Positions 8,172-17,217 are shown, counted from the stretch's first letter. The stretch: DNA of 64,000 nucleotides from an uncultured Selenomonadaceae bacterium (GCA_905233135.1 CAJOCQ010000002.1:299605-363604), one strand, 5' to 3'. Notes: generated by a model from the sequence alone, not told the origin. Numbers and translations are program-made.

Positions 8172-8180
8172 TGATATAAT
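8172..8180 (+). promoter_or_regulatory. Extended -10 promoter of proS
   Basis: TGATATAAT, 45 bases before the proS start. The untranslated leader is short and shows no T-box. Confidence 0.6.
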
Positions 8181-8224
8181 TGCAGCGGAAATATTTAAAA
8201 ACTTACAGAAGGTGACAAATTTTA

Positions 8225-9940
8225 ATGAGAGCAAGTGAATTGTACGCGCCAACGCTGCGCGAATCCCCTGCAGAGGCTGAACTTTTGAGCCATAAATTAA
8301 TGCTTCGCGCAGGTTTAATCAGAAAAGCGGCGGGCGGTATGTATACCTACCTGCCTTTGGCGTGGCGCACAATGAAAAAAATTATGCAAATCATTCGTGA
8401 AGAAATGGACGCAAAAGGCGGACAAGAAATTATGATGCCCGTAACACAACCTGCGGAAATTTGGCAAGAGTCGGGGCGTTGGGCAGTTTACGGCGACGAA
8501 ATGATGAAACTTAAAGACAGGCACGGGCGGGAATTTTGCTTGGGACCAACGCACGAAGAAATGGTTACAACTTTAATTCGCGGCGAAGTGCGCTCACATA
8601 AGCAACTGCCTTTAATGCTGTATCAAATTCAAAATAAATATCGTGATGAAATTCGCCCGCGCTTCGGTTTAATGCGCAGTCGCGAATTTGTCATGAAGGA
8701 TTTATATTCTTTCGACAAAGATATTGACGGTATGAATATTTCTTACAAAAAAATGTATGACGCTTACAGCAAAATTTTCACGCGTTGCGGTTTAAATTTC
8801 CGCGCGGTTGAGGCTGACAACGGCGCAATAGGCGGCGGGCATTCGCACGAATTTACAGTCCTTGCACCGAGCGGCGAATCTTCTATTGCCTACTGCGAAA
8901 ATTGCGATTACGCGGCTAGCGACGAAAAAGCCGAATTGAAAGTTATTAAAGCTGAAGTCGAAGAATTAAAGCCGCTTGAAAAAGTTTCAACGCCGAATTG
9001 TCATACTATCGAACTTGTTAAAAATTTCCTCAACGTGCCGATTGAAAAAACTATTAAAGCCGTTGCCTTCCAAGATGACGACGGCAGATTAATTTTGGCG
9101 TTCGTGCGCGGCGACCACGAAGTAAACGAAATTAAAGTTTTGAACGCGGTTGAAGGCGCACTGCATTTGCATATGGCGGAAGATTCGGCAATTACCGCCG
9201 TTGGAAGTTGTGCGGGCTTTATGAGTCCCATTAACCTTAAAGACGGCGCAATTATTGTTGCAGATTCAACGGTTATGGAAATGTACAACGCGGTTGCAGG
9301 CGCAAATGAAGTTGACGCACATTTTATTAACGTTACGCCGAAAAGAGATTTCCCCGCCGAAAAAATTATTGTTACTGATATTAGAATGGTGCAGGCGGGC
9401 GACCCTTGCCCTCATTGCGGCGCAAAATTAAAAATGACGCGCGGTATTGAAGTCGGGCAAGTTTTCACGCTCGGCAACAAGTACAGTAAATCTTTGAATG
9501 CAACTTTTCTTGACGAAAGCGGCAAAGAAACTTATTTTGAAATGGGCTGTTACGGAATTGGCGTCGGGCGCACAATGGCGGCGGCTATCGAACAAAACAA
9601 TGACGCGGACGGAATTATTTGGACGCGGGCTATTGCGCCCTTTGAAGTTGTAGTTGTTCCCGTCAATGCAAAAGTTACCGAACAACTCGAATATGCCGAA
9701 AAACTTTATGACGAACTGAAAAGCGCGGGCGTTGACGTTTTGCTGGACGACAGGAAAGAACGCGCGGGCGTCAAGTTCAAAGATTGCGATTTAATTGGTT
9801 ATCCAATCCGCGTTACTGTCAGTCCGAAAACTTTGGAAAGTGATTTGGTTGAAATTAAAATTCGCAAAAGCGGCGAAGTTTCAAATTTCAACCGCGCAGA
9901 TTGTACCGCCCAAATTAAAAATTTACTCACGCAGTTATAA
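8225..9940 (+). CDS. proS: Prolyl-tRNA synthetase
   Basis: Charges tRNA-Pro with proline. 571 residues, the size of the bacterial form with an editing (INS) domain. Seen: class II motif 1 region (KLMLRAGLIRKAAGGMYTYLPLAWR), motif 2 FCLGPTHEEM plus RDEIRPRFGLMRSREFVMKDLYSF, the insertion domain in the middle (residues about 225-405), motif 3 GCYGIGVGRTMAA, and an anticodon-binding domain at the C-terminus. ATG after AAGGTGAC. Monocistronic by its own promoter and flanking terminators. Confidence 0.97.
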   Translation: MRASELYAPTLRESPAEAELLSHKLMLRAGLIRKAAGGMYTYLPLAWRTMKKIMQIIREEMDAKGGQEIMMPVTQPAEIWQESGRWAVYGDEMMKLKDRHGREFCLGPTHEEMVTTLIRGEVRSHKQLPLMLYQIQNKYRDEIRPRFGLMRSREFVMKDLYSFDKDIDGMNISYKKMYDAYSKIFTRCGLNFRAVEADNGAIGGGHSHEFTVLAPSGESSIAYCENCDYAASDEKAELKVIKAEVEELKPLEKVSTPNCHTIELVKNFLNVPIEKTIKAVAFQDDDGRLILAFVRGDHEVNEIKVLNAVEGALHLHMAEDSAITAVGSCAGFMSPINLKDGAIIVADSTVMEMYNAVAGANEVDAHFINVTPKRDFPAEKIIVTDIRMVQAGDPCPHCGAKLKMTRGIEVGQVFTLGNKYSKSLNATFLDESGKETYFEMGCYGIGVGRTMAAAIEQNNDADGIIWTRAIAPFEVVVVPVNAKVTEQLEYAEKLYDELKSAGVDVLLDDRKERAGVKFKDCDLIGYPIRVTVSPKTLESDLVEIKIRKSGEVSNFNRADCTAQIKNLLTQL

Positions 9941-9954
9941 AATTACAAAATTTT

Positions 9955-9988
9955 AAATTGTGGGGAAATTTTTCCTCACAATTTTTTT
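9955..9988 (+). terminator. Terminator after proS
   Basis: AAATTGTGGGGAA pairs with TTCCTCACAATTT and the descending arm ends in a T7 run. Confidence 0.75.
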
Positions 9989-10014
9989 GATAAAATAAAA
10001 AGGGGGAGTTTACT

Positions 10015-10665
10015 TTGGCAACTTTTGAAGAATTAATGCGCGAGGCTGAAAAATTTTTTGACGCGCACGACTACAACACCGCCGAAATCATTTACAGCGA
10101 AATAATTGCAATGGACGCTAACAACAAGGACGCTTATTTTCAACGCGCGGAAATTTATGATTTCTTTGAAGACTATGAAAAGGCACTTGCCGATTACAAC
10201 AAGGCTCTTGAATTTGAGCAGAACGAACATTATTATTTCGGGCGCGGAAGAATTTATGCAAAGTTGAAACAGTATGAAAAAGCTCTCGTCGATTATACAA
10301 AGGCGATTCGCAATTCTGAATTTGAACAATCTGATTTTTACAATGAGCGCGGCTGGACGTACATTAAATTGGATAATGTCAAACGCTCTGTTTTCGATTT
10401 CAATAAAGCAGTTGAAGTTGCGCCGGGCGACAGCACCGGCTACAACGGGCGCGGTTGGGCTTTTTTGTATCTGAAAAAACATTACAAAGCCATTGAAGAT
10501 TTTAACAAGGCGATTGAATTGGATTTCAAAAATAAAAATCCGTTTTTTGAAGTTAATCTTGCGTATCAAGGGCGCGGCAAAGTTTATGAGGAATTGGGCG
10601 ACCAAGAAAAAGCGCGCGCAGATTTTGAAACCGCCAAAAAGTTAGGTTATCAACCGGAAGAGTGA
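10015..10665 (+). CDS. Tetratricopeptide repeat protein 1
   Basis: 216 residues made almost entirely of TPR units (about six), for example DYEKALADYNKALEFE, QYEKALVDYTKAIRN and HYKAIEDFNKAIELDF, so a protein-protein interaction scaffold. TTG start after AGGGGGAG. No signal peptide or membrane segment, so cytoplasmic. TGATAAAAT 18 bases before the start site region (9989-9997) may be its -10 box. A paralogue follows directly. Partner unknown. Confidence 0.88.
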   Translation: MATFEELMREAEKFFDAHDYNTAEIIYSEIIAMDANNKDAYFQRAEIYDFFEDYEKALADYNKALEFEQNEHYYFGRGRIYAKLKQYEKALVDYTKAIRNSEFEQSDFYNERGWTYIKLDNVKRSVFDFNKAVEVAPGDSTGYNGRGWAFLYLKKHYKAIEDFNKAIELDFKNKNPFFEVNLAYQGRGKVYEELGDQEKARADFETAKKLGYQPEE

Positions 10666-10692
10666 ATTTTTCGGGAGGTTTAAATTTTTGAA

Positions 10693-11424
10693 ATGACCAA
10701 CGAGGAAAAACTTGACGCCGCGCAGAAATTTTTGGACAATGACGAAAACGAAAAAGTTTTAGCCATTTGCACGCAAGTTATTTCCGAAGAACCCAATAAC
10801 GCGGAGGCTTATTATTTGTGCGCCGAAGCTTATTACAATTTGCAAAATTATCCGAAGGCAATTACAAATTACAATAAAGTTTTGCGGCTTGACGCGGCAA
10901 ATTATGAAATGGTTTACGGCTACAGGGGCGACGCCTATTTTCATTCCGATAAGTACAAGCAGGCTCTTTCAGATTATACAAAGGCAATTCGGCTCGGCTA
11001 CGGTTCCGAAGTAATTTTTTCCAATCGCGGTTTGATTTACGGCAAATATTTTCAAGAGTACGAAAAAGCAGTTGCGGATTTTAACCGCGCAATTAAACTT
11101 GAACCCGACAAAGTAATAAATTACAACAACCGCGCGCTTGCCTATGCTTTTTTGGGGCAAAATGATAAAACGCTGGAAGATTTAAGCACGGCTATAAAAA
11201 TTAATCCCAACTTTGAAGAGGCGTACGCCAATCGCGGCAACGTTTACGCGGGTGTTTTTCAAAATTACAAAAAGGCAATTTCTGATTTTACGAAGGCTAT
11301 TAAATTAAATCCGAATTTTGCGCCGCTGTACGTTTGGCGCGGGAATTGCTACGAAGAATTGGGCGAACTTGAAAAGGCGCGCGCAGATTTCAGGACTGCA
11401 GAAAATCTCGGCTATCAAAAATAA
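10693..11424 (+). CDS. Tetratricopeptide repeat protein 2
   Basis: 243 residues of TPR units (six to seven), such as NYPKAITNYNKVLRLD, KYKQALSDYTKAIRLG and EYEKAVADFNRAIKLE. It shares the closing pattern YEELGxxEKARADFxTAxxLGY with the upstream gene, so the pair arose by duplication. The ATG start is supported by GGGAGG with rather long spacing (about 14 bases). Cytoplasmic; partner unknown. Confidence 0.88.
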   Translation: MTNEEKLDAAQKFLDNDENEKVLAICTQVISEEPNNAEAYYLCAEAYYNLQNYPKAITNYNKVLRLDAANYEMVYGYRGDAYFHSDKYKQALSDYTKAIRLGYGSEVIFSNRGLIYGKYFQEYEKAVADFNRAIKLEPDKVINYNNRALAYAFLGQNDKTLEDLSTAIKINPNFEEAYANRGNVYAGVFQNYKKAISDFTKAIKLNPNFAPLYVWRGNCYEELGELEKARADFRTAENLGYQK

Positions 11425-11437
11425 ATTTGCGCAGGCG

Positions 11438-11446
11438 TGATATAAT
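11438..11446 (+). promoter_or_regulatory. Extended -10 promoter of ahcY
   Basis: TGATATAAT, identical to the box before proS, 45 bases ahead of the ahcY start. Confidence 0.6.
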
Positions 11447-11490
11447 TTAAAACTGCGCGAAGGTACAAAATTTTCTTGGAGGTTTTTTTA

Positions 11491-12729
11491 TTGAATTCGA
11501 TTGTAAAAGATATGTCATTGGCTCCGAGCGGACACGATAAAATTAATTGGGTAAAAAATTTTATGCCGGTAATGTCAGCGATTGAAAAAGAATTTTCGCA
11601 GAGTAAACCTTTCGCCGGCAAAAAAATTGCAATGGCGTTGCACGTCGAAGCGAAGACTGCTTATATGGCTGAAGTTTTTCAAGCGGCGGGCGCGGAAGTT
11701 GCATTGACGAGTTGCAACCCGCTTTCAACGCAAGATGACGTTGCAGCCGCGCTTGTCGAAGACGGCGTTACAGTTTTTGCAAAGCACGCCTGCACGCCCG
11801 AAGAGTACAATAATTTTATTGAACGCGCCATTGAATTTGAGCCCGATATTTTTATTGATGACGGCGGCGACTTGGTTAATTTACTTTTGACTAAACACCG
11901 TGATATTATTCCAAAAATTTTGGGCGGCAGTGAAGAAACTACAACGGGCGTTTACAGACTGCGCGCCCTTGAAAAGCGCGGCGAATTGCCCTTTCCAATG
12001 ATTGCCGCAAATGACGCTTACTGTAAATTTTTGTTTGACAATCGTTACGGTACAGGGCAGTCAACTTGGGACGGAATTATGCGCACAACAAATTTGGTTG
12101 TTGCAGGAAAAAATGTTGTAATTGCAGGTTACGGTTGGTGCGGCAAGGGCGGCGCAATGCGTGCCAAAGGACTCGGCGCAAATGTCATTGTTACTGAAGT
12201 TGACCCGATTAAAGCTATTGAGGCGGTGTTTGACGGCTTCCGCGTTATGCCGATGAGCGAGGCGGCGAAGGTCGGCGATATTTTCTTGACACTTACGGGC
12301 GATAAAGACGTTATCACGGCTGAACATTTTCCGCTTATGAAAAACGGCGCGGTTCTTGCCAACGCGGGGCATTTCGACGTTGAAATTAATATTCCCCAAC
12401 TTGAAAAAATGTCCGTATCAAGAAAAACTGTTCGCAAAAACATTGAAGAATTTTTGCAGGCGGACGGGCGCAAAATTTATTTGTTGGCAGAAGGGCGGCT
12501 TGTAAATCTTGCGTCGGGCGACGGACACCCCGCAGAAATTATGGATTTAAGTTTTGCCGTGCAATTTTTCAGCTGTGCGCACATTCTACACAATCATAAA
12601 AAACTTCAAAACAAAGTTTACCTTATGCCTGAAGAAATTAACGCCAAAATTGCAGAAATTAAACTCGATTCAATCGGCGTTAAGATTGACACTTTGACGG
12701 ACGAACAACGCGCCTATTTGGGGCTTTAA
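11491..12729 (+). CDS. ahcY: Adenosylhomocysteinase
   Basis: Hydrolyses S-adenosylhomocysteine to adenosine and homocysteine, removing the product inhibitor of methyltransferases. Start placed at TTG 11491 because the ribosome site TTGGAGG covers the longer frame beginning at 11476; 412 residues result. Motifs: HVEAKTAYMAE, NPLSTQDDVAAAL, DDGGDL, the NAD-binding loop GYGWCGKGGAMRAKG and a C-terminal LAEGRLVNLASGDGHP. The next gene is an MTA/SAH deaminase, so both deal with SAM by-products. Confidence 0.96.
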   Translation: MNSIVKDMSLAPSGHDKINWVKNFMPVMSAIEKEFSQSKPFAGKKIAMALHVEAKTAYMAEVFQAAGAEVALTSCNPLSTQDDVAAALVEDGVTVFAKHACTPEEYNNFIERAIEFEPDIFIDDGGDLVNLLLTKHRDIIPKILGGSEETTTGVYRLRALEKRGELPFPMIAANDAYCKFLFDNRYGTGQSTWDGIMRTTNLVVAGKNVVIAGYGWCGKGGAMRAKGLGANVIVTEVDPIKAIEAVFDGFRVMPMSEAAKVGDIFLTLTGDKDVITAEHFPLMKNGAVLANAGHFDVEINIPQLEKMSVSRKTVRKNIEEFLQADGRKIYLLAEGRLVNLASGDGHPAEIMDLSFAVQFFSCAHILHNHKKLQNKVYLMPEEINAKIAEIKLDSIGVKIDTLTDEQRAYLGL

Positions 12730-12750
12730 TAAAAATTTTTTTTGAAACTT

Positions 12751-12775
12751 TGGAGCGGTTAAAGCCGCTCTTTTT
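12751..12775 (+). terminator. Terminator after ahcY
   Basis: GAGCGG and CCGCTC arms with a short loop, then TTTTT. Confidence 0.75.
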
Positions 12776-12859
12776 AATCTTGAAAAAATAAAAACGTCCA
12801 TATAAAATTTAAACCGCACAAAATTTACAGTGCGGTTTATTTTTAGGAGGGGAATTTTT

Positions 12860-14233
12860 TTGAAAATAACGCGGAGGGAATTTATAAATTTGACAGCGGG
12901 AGCGGTAGCTTTTACAATGTTGCCGAATTTTGCTGTAGGAGGGAAAAAAATGCAAAAAGATTTAGTTATAAAAAATGTGCAAGTTTTTAAGCCGAGCGGC
13001 GCAGTTGAAACCGCAAATATTTTTATCAGCGGCGATAAAATTTCAAAAATCGACAATTCAACTTTCGACGAAAAAAATTTTACAGTGATTGACGGGCGCG
13101 GCAAATTCGCAGTGCCGGGCTTTATTAACGCACATACGCACGCCTCAATGACGCTGCTTAGAAGTTATTCGGACGATAAGGCTTTAATGGATTGGCTCAA
13201 CAAAGATATTTGGCCAATCGAAGACAAAATGCGGGCGAAAGATATTCGCGTTGGCGCGGAGCTTGCCGCTGTCGAAATGATTAAAAGCGGCACTACAACT
13301 TTTGCCGATATGTACGGACCGAATATGGAAGAAGTCGCGCAAGTTGTCGAAAAGGCGGGAATGCGCGGCGTTTTGTGTCGCGGGATTATCGGAATTTTCA
13401 ACGGCGAAGAAAAGCTCGCAACCAACGTTGACCTTTATAAAAATTGGCACGGCAAGGCAAACGGCAGAATAAAAGTTATGTTCGGACCGCACGCAGTTTA
13501 CACTTGTACGCCTGATTTTCTCAAAAAAATTGCTGAAACCGCAGGAAGTCTCGGCGCAGAAATTCATATGCATATGAACGAAACGCTTGACGAAATTAAA
13601 GGCTGTATGAGAGATTACGGCAAGCATCCTTTTGAAGTTGTAGCAGAAACGGGCTTGCTTGAGTTGGGAATGTTGGCGGCGCACTGCGTACATTTGACTG
13701 ACAAAGAAATGGAAATTATGAAAAATAAAAATGTGCGCGTGGCACATAATCCCGGCAGCAATATGAAACTTGCAAGCGGCTCTGCGCCAATTACAACTCT
13801 TTTAAACAAGGGCGTTGTTGTAGGGCTCGGCACTGACGGCGCGTCAAGCAACAATAATCTTGATATGTTGGAAGAAATAAGATTAGCCGCCCTTTTGCAC
13901 AAAGTTGAAACTTTTGACCCGCTTGTTGTTCCCGCTGTTGAGGCGTTGAAAATGGCGACCGAATACGGCGCGGCGGCGGTTGGAATTAATAATATCGGCA
14001 AGCTTGAGGCGGGCTATAAGGCGGATATAACTTTATTTGATATGAGCGGCGCGGAATGGCAACCTTGCTACAATCCCGTTTCGCTGTTGGTTTATTCTGC
14101 AAATTCTTCTTCGGTTGATACTGTCATTGTTGACGGCAAAATTTTAATGCAGAATAGGGAACTCAAAACGCTTGACGAAGAAAAAATTATTGCGGAATTT
14201 AACGCCTGCGCCAATAAATTAACGGGAAGATAG
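12860..14233 (+). CDS. mtaD: MTA/SAH deaminase-type amidohydrolase with Tat signal and internal start
   Basis: Metal-dependent deaminase of 5'-methylthioadenosine or S-adenosylhomocysteine. Start chosen at TTG 12860, seven bases after AGGAGGGG, giving 457 residues that begin with a twin-arginine signal: ITRREFINLTAG followed by a hydrophobic stretch. A second strong site, GTAGGAGGG at 12935-12943, precedes an in-frame ATG at 12950 where ordinary MtaD proteins start (427 residues). Catalytic pattern: FINAHTHASM (HxH), a later AHCVHL, EIHMHMNE and GLGTDGASSNN. So one gene may give an exported and a cytosolic form. Substrate choice between MTA, SAH and other adenosines is not settled. Confidence 0.88.
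   Translation: MKITRREFINLTAGAVAFTMLPNFAVGGKKMQKDLVIKNVQVFKPSGAVETANIFISGDKISKIDNSTFDEKNFTVIDGRGKFAVPGFINAHTHASMTLLRSYSDDKALMDWLNKDIWPIEDKMRAKDIRVGAELAAVEMIKSGTTTFADMYGPNMEEVAQVVEKAGMRGVLCRGIIGIFNGEEKLATNVDLYKNWHGKANGRIKVMFGPHAVYTCTPDFLKKIAETAGSLGAEIHMHMNETLDEIKGCMRDYGKHPFEVVAETGLLELGMLAAHCVHLTDKEMEIMKNKNVRVAHNPGSNMKLASGSAPITTLLNKGVVVGLGTDGASSNNNLDMLEEIRLAALLHKVETFDPLVVPAVEALKMATEYGAAAVGINNIGKLEAGYKADITLFDMSGAEWQPCYNPVSLLVYSANSSSVDTVIVDGKILMQNRELKTLDEEKIIAEFNACANKLTGR
12935..12952 (+). promoter_or_regulatory. Internal ribosome binding site and second start of mtaD
   Basis: GTAGGAGGG, seven bases, ATG, in frame inside the gene just after the signal sequence. The match to the anti-SD is as good as the first site. 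Confidence 0.65.
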
Positions 14234-14272
14234 TGTGATAGTGGGATAGTGGGATAGTGTTATAGTAAAAAA
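14231..14272. repeat. Octamer tandem repeat starting in the mtaD stop codon
   Basis: TAGTGTGA, TAGTGGGA, TAGTGGGA, TAGTGTTA, TAGT: the first TAG is the stop codon. Single-armed member of the tandem-unit family. Confidence 0.75.
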
Positions 14273-14273
14273 A

Positions 14274-14306
14274 ATAACCCGTCGAAAAGTCGGCGGGCTT
14301 TTTTAG
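14274..14306. terminator. Terminator between convergent mtaD and rtcB
   Basis: CCCGTCGA pairs with TCGGCGGG, with A-rich sequence before and T6 after. Confidence 0.7.
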
Positions 14307-14318
14307 TTTGAAAAAATT

Positions 14319-15524
14319 TTATCCTGCTTTAAAATTGTAAACGGGCTTCATAACTTCGACAATTTCGACAGTGTCGCCGATAACGTCAATAATATCATCG
14401 AGCGATTTATAAGCTTGCGGCGATTCGTCAAGCGTAAATTCATTTACCGAAGTTGTATAAATTCCTTGCATTGAGTTTTGAAATTCTTCGAGCGAAATTT
14501 TTTCCTTTGCCGTGCCGCGCGACATTAAACGCCCCGCGCCGTGCGGAGCCGAAAAATTCCAATCAGCATTGCCTTTACCGACTGCTAAAACCGAGCCGTC
14601 ACGCATATTTATCGGAATTAAAACACGTTCGCCCGCGTGCGCCGCTATTGCGCCCTTGCGCAGAATCATTTCTTCAACGTCAATGTAATTATGGATTGTA
14701 TGGAAACTTTCCAGCGCGGTTATTCCCGTTTTCTTCAAAAGAATTTCCGCCATTCGTTCGCGGTTCAGCCGTGCAAAACGTTGGCAAATTTCTATATCGT
14801 GCAAGTACTGCGCCAAATATTTTCCGTACACAAAGCATAAATCGTGCGGCGTGTCAGTTTTGCGCACTTGAAATTTTCTGTGCAATTCTTTTATAGCCTC
14901 TTGAATTTCTTTACGCCGCCCCGCCGCTTTATATTCGGCGATAATTTTTTCTTGCAAGTTGAACATTGTATCTTTGCCGATAGCCAAATCTACCGCCAAC
15001 TTCTGATAAATTTCGGCAACCTGTTTACCTAAATTTCTTGAGCCTGAATGAATTACCAAATAAAATGTGCCGTCAGCAGATTTATCAATTTCTATAAAAT
15101 GGTTGCCGCCGCCCAATGTTCCTATACTGCGTTCAATCCTGCGCGAATCCTTCAAACTTCTGCAACAAAATAATTCTTGCAAGTCAAAACGTTCGCCGCG
15201 ACTTTCCCAAACATTTTTTCCCGAAGGTATGAAGTGCGCCGCCTCGTCGAATTTTTCAAAGTCAATTTTATCCGCGTCAAGTTTAACAGTGTACATTCCG
15301 CAACCAATATCAACGCCGACAACGTTGGGAACCGCTTTATCTTTAACAGTCATCGTTGTACCGATTGTACAGCCCGCGCCCGCGTGTACGTCAGGCATTA
15401 TCCGAATTTTACTGCCGCTCGTAAATTCGTAGTTGCACATTCGCTGAATTTGTTCGCGTGCGCCGTCTTCCATAACTTTTGCATATGAAATTGCGGTGGC
15501 GAATTTGCCAATTATTTCTTCCAC
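14319..15524 (-). CDS. rtcB: RtcB-family RNA ligase
   Basis: GTP- and Mn-dependent ligase joining 2',3'-cyclic phosphate or 3'-phosphate RNA ends to 5'-OH ends, used in RNA repair. 401 residues, GTG start after GAAAGGAG. Seen: MPDVHAGAGCTIG, VGVDIGCGM with the metal-binding Cys, GGGNHFIEI, HSGSRNLGKQV, and the C-terminal HGAGR of the guanylylation site. The length is that of the short RtcB group (about 390-400) rather than the E. coli form. Located after a CDF transporter gene with a leader hairpin between them. No RtcA or RtcR nearby. Confidence 0.93.
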   Translation of the reverse strand: MEEIIGKFATAISYAKVMEDGAREQIQRMCNYEFTSGSKIRIMPDVHAGAGCTIGTTMTVKDKAVPNVVGVDIGCGMYTVKLDADKIDFEKFDEAAHFIPSGKNVWESRGERFDLQELFCCRSLKDSRRIERSIGTLGGGNHFIEIDKSADGTFYLVIHSGSRNLGKQVAEIYQKLAVDLAIGKDTMFNLQEKIIAEYKAAGRRKEIQEAIKELHRKFQVRKTDTPHDLCFVYGKYLAQYLHDIEICQRFARLNRERMAEILLKKTGITALESFHTIHNYIDVEEMILRKGAIAAHAGERVLIPINMRDGSVLAVGKGNADWNFSAPHGAGRLMSRGTAKEKISLEEFQNSMQGIYTTSVNEFTLDESPQAYKSLDDIIDVIGDTVEIVEVMKPVYNFKAG

Positions 15525-15635
15525 GTGAAAAAGCTCCTTTCAGTCGCTTTTTAGGGTTCCAGGGTTCCAGTGAAAAGGGATTAGGGATTTGTGATTTTTT
15601 ACTCTTCCCTAATCCCTGGTACCTTGGCTCCCTGC
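15525..15635 (-). repeat. Intercistronic leader hairpin between CDF gene and rtcB
   Basis: Perfect 12-base inverted arms AGGGATTAGGGA (15576-15587) and TCCCTAATCCCT (15606-15617), with more 7-base units (GGAACCCT) beside them. On the minus strand the gap ends in CGACTGAAAGGAG before the rtcB start. Confidence 0.75.
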
Positions 15636-16508
15636 TTAACAAGGGTTTAAATGAATCATAATATGTTTGACTTGCGGGAAAGTATTTTCTATGTCGTCGT
15701 GGACTTTGTGCGCTATTTCGTGCGCGTCAATCAGCGGCAGCTGTCCATTTACCGAAACTTCAAGCTCAACGTAAATTCTGTTCCCAAATTCCCGCGTCTT
15801 CAATAAATCTATCGAATTAATTTCCGCGTAACTCAAAATTTTTTCTTTCAGCGCGTTTTCAAATGCAGGGTCGCCCGTATGGTCAACCATTTTTTCTATT
15901 GCGTCTTTGAAAATGTCAAACGCCGCCTTCGCTATGAAAAAACATATGAAAAGCCCTGCAACGGGGTCAAGTACCGGCAAGCCCATTCGTGCGCCGACAA
16001 TCCCTATTAACGCGCCGACTGATGACAGCGAGTCCGAATGGTGGTGCCAAGCGTCCGCCATTAACGCTTCGGATTTTATCAACTTTGCAAAGTGCCGCGT
16101 ATACCAAAACATTGCCTCTTTGACGATTATTGAAACTGCCGCCGCCGCTACTGCCAATGTGCCCGGCGTTGGCAACGTTTCTGTTTCTGCCGCCAAAATT
16201 TTTTCTACGCTTTCATAGCCTATCAAAATTCCCGTGCCCATTAAAAGCATTGCCAAAATTATTGCCGCCACGCATTCCAATCTTTCGTGCCCGTACGGGT
16301 GGTCTTCGTCTTCTTCCTTCGCCGAAAGTTTAACGCCTATCATTACAATTATTGTGCTGAATACGTCGCTTGCCGAATGTATTGCGTCTGAAATCATTGC
16401 GCCCGAATTTGCCACGACGCCCGCTGCGAATTTTATTACTGAAAGAATTATATTTACTGCCAAACTTTTTTGCGATACTTCCATTGCTATTTGTATTTGT
16501 TTTTCCAA
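15636..16508 (-). CDS. Cation diffusion facilitator transporter
   Basis: Exports divalent metals (Zn, Mn, Fe, Co or Ni) in exchange for protons at the cytoplasmic membrane. 290 residues with six membrane segments in the first 210 and a cytoplasmic C-terminal domain. Metal site residues are visible as SDAIHSASDV in segment 2 and DAWHHHSDSLSS in segment 5; the DxxxD of segment 5 is DAWHHHSD, a pattern common in Mn/Fe/Zn exporters. TTG start after GTAGGAAGGAAG. A long leader with a terminator-like hairpin lies upstream, so metal control of its transcription is possible. Confidence 0.92.
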   Translation of the reverse strand: MEKQIQIAMEVSQKSLAVNIILSVIKFAAGVVANSGAMISDAIHSASDVFSTIIVMIGVKLSAKEEDEDHPYGHERLECVAAIILAMLLMGTGILIGYESVEKILAAETETLPTPGTLAVAAAAVSIIVKEAMFWYTRHFAKLIKSEALMADAWHHHSDSLSSVGALIGIVGARMGLPVLDPVAGLFICFFIAKAAFDIFKDAIEKMVDHTGDPAFENALKEKILSYAEINSIDLLKTREFGNRIYVELEVSVNGQLPLIDAHEIAHKVHDDIENTFPQVKHIMIHLNPC

Positions 16509-16854
16509 AAATTTCTTCCTTCCTACAAAAAAATAACGCCGCTTTTAAGGCGGCATTTGATTTTAACGGCAAATTTTCATTTAGTCAACTGCAAATATTT
16601 TTCCACTACAAAATAAAAATTTTTACGTTGACGGTAATGAGTTAGAAAAATTTTTTCTGTAATGATTTTGGCAGCAATAATTTTTTTATGCGGGCAAGGA
16701 AAATTTTTTGTTAATGCCCGTGGGGTTAATACAATTACGAGGATTAAAAAATTTTTGCACATTAAAAACTAAAAATTTTCTAAAAATTTAACACAAAAAA
16801 ACTTGTAATATTCCTGCGCGTTATGATATTATACGTACAAGGAGGTTGATTTTT
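16509..16854 (-). promoter_or_regulatory. Long 5' leader of the CDF gene with attenuator-like hairpin
   Basis: No gene is supported here. On the minus strand GCCGCC-TTAAAA-GCGGC followed by GTTATTTTTTT (about 16532-16557) forms a terminator only some 20 bases before the CDF ribosome site. Further upstream CGGGCA/TGCCCG arms (about 16690-16730) form a second hairpin. No known metal riboswitch consensus was recognised. The right end holds the promoter of the next plus-strand gene. Confidence 0.45.
16802..16831 (+). promoter_or_regulatory. Promoter of the PTS IIA gene
   Basis: TTGTAA, 18 bases, TATTAT, with a second TATGAT just before it; AAGGAGG follows. Confidence 0.45.
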
Positions 16855-17217
16855 GTGGAGGTAAAATATGAAGTAAAAGTAACGGCAGTTGGTAAGGACG
16901 CGCGCACGTTTTTGGACACTAACAAGAGTTTTATTTTGATGGACGAAAATTTTAAACCGAGCTTGGCTGATATGGTAGTTCAGCATACCGTTGCAGAAGT
17001 TGCGGCTGATATTGTTGTCGGCGACAAATTGCAAATAGGCAACAACGAATTTACAGTTGAAAAAGTTGGCGCGGTTGTAAATAAAACTCTGCGCGATGGC
17101 GGTCATTGCACGGTTGTTGTAAACGGCAACGCAACTATGCCCGGTCAAATTGCGGTCAAAGGAAATATTATGCCGAGACTTCGCGCAGGCGATACCATTA
17201 AATTTTATTCAAACTGA
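16855..17217 (+). CDS. PTS glucitol/sorbitol-type IIA component
   Basis: Phosphocarrier component of a sorbitol-type phosphotransferase system. 120 residues when started at GTG 16855, nine bases after AAGGAGG; the longer frame from 16846 would use part of the ribosome site. Pattern of the GutA IIA family: VTAVGKDA, DMVVQHTVAEVAADIVVGDKLQIGN, VEKVGAVVNKTLRDGGHCTVVVNG and MPGQIAV. No matching IIB or IIC gene is nearby, and a terminator follows at once, so it stands alone and could act as a regulator rather than in transport. Confidence 0.8.
   Translation: MEVKYEVKVTAVGKDARTFLDTNKSFILMDENFKPSLADMVVQHTVAEVAADIVVGDKLQIGNNEFTVEKVGAVVNKTLRDGGHCTVVVNGNATMPGQIAVKGNIMPRLRAGDTIKFYSN

Noticed and set aside
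8181..8224. T-box leader before proS
   Set aside because: The transcript leader is under 45 bases and has no T-box consensus or specifier stem.
11476..11490. Longer N-terminus for ahcY
   Set aside because: The first codons are the ribosome site TTGGAGG itself; TTG 11491 is the better start. The same reasoning moved the starts of nadE, the PTS IIA gene and the Lon-family gene.
16577..16762. 61-codon minus-strand ORF upstream of the CDF gene
   Set aside because: No ribosome site and it covers the hairpins of the leader; coding is not supported.
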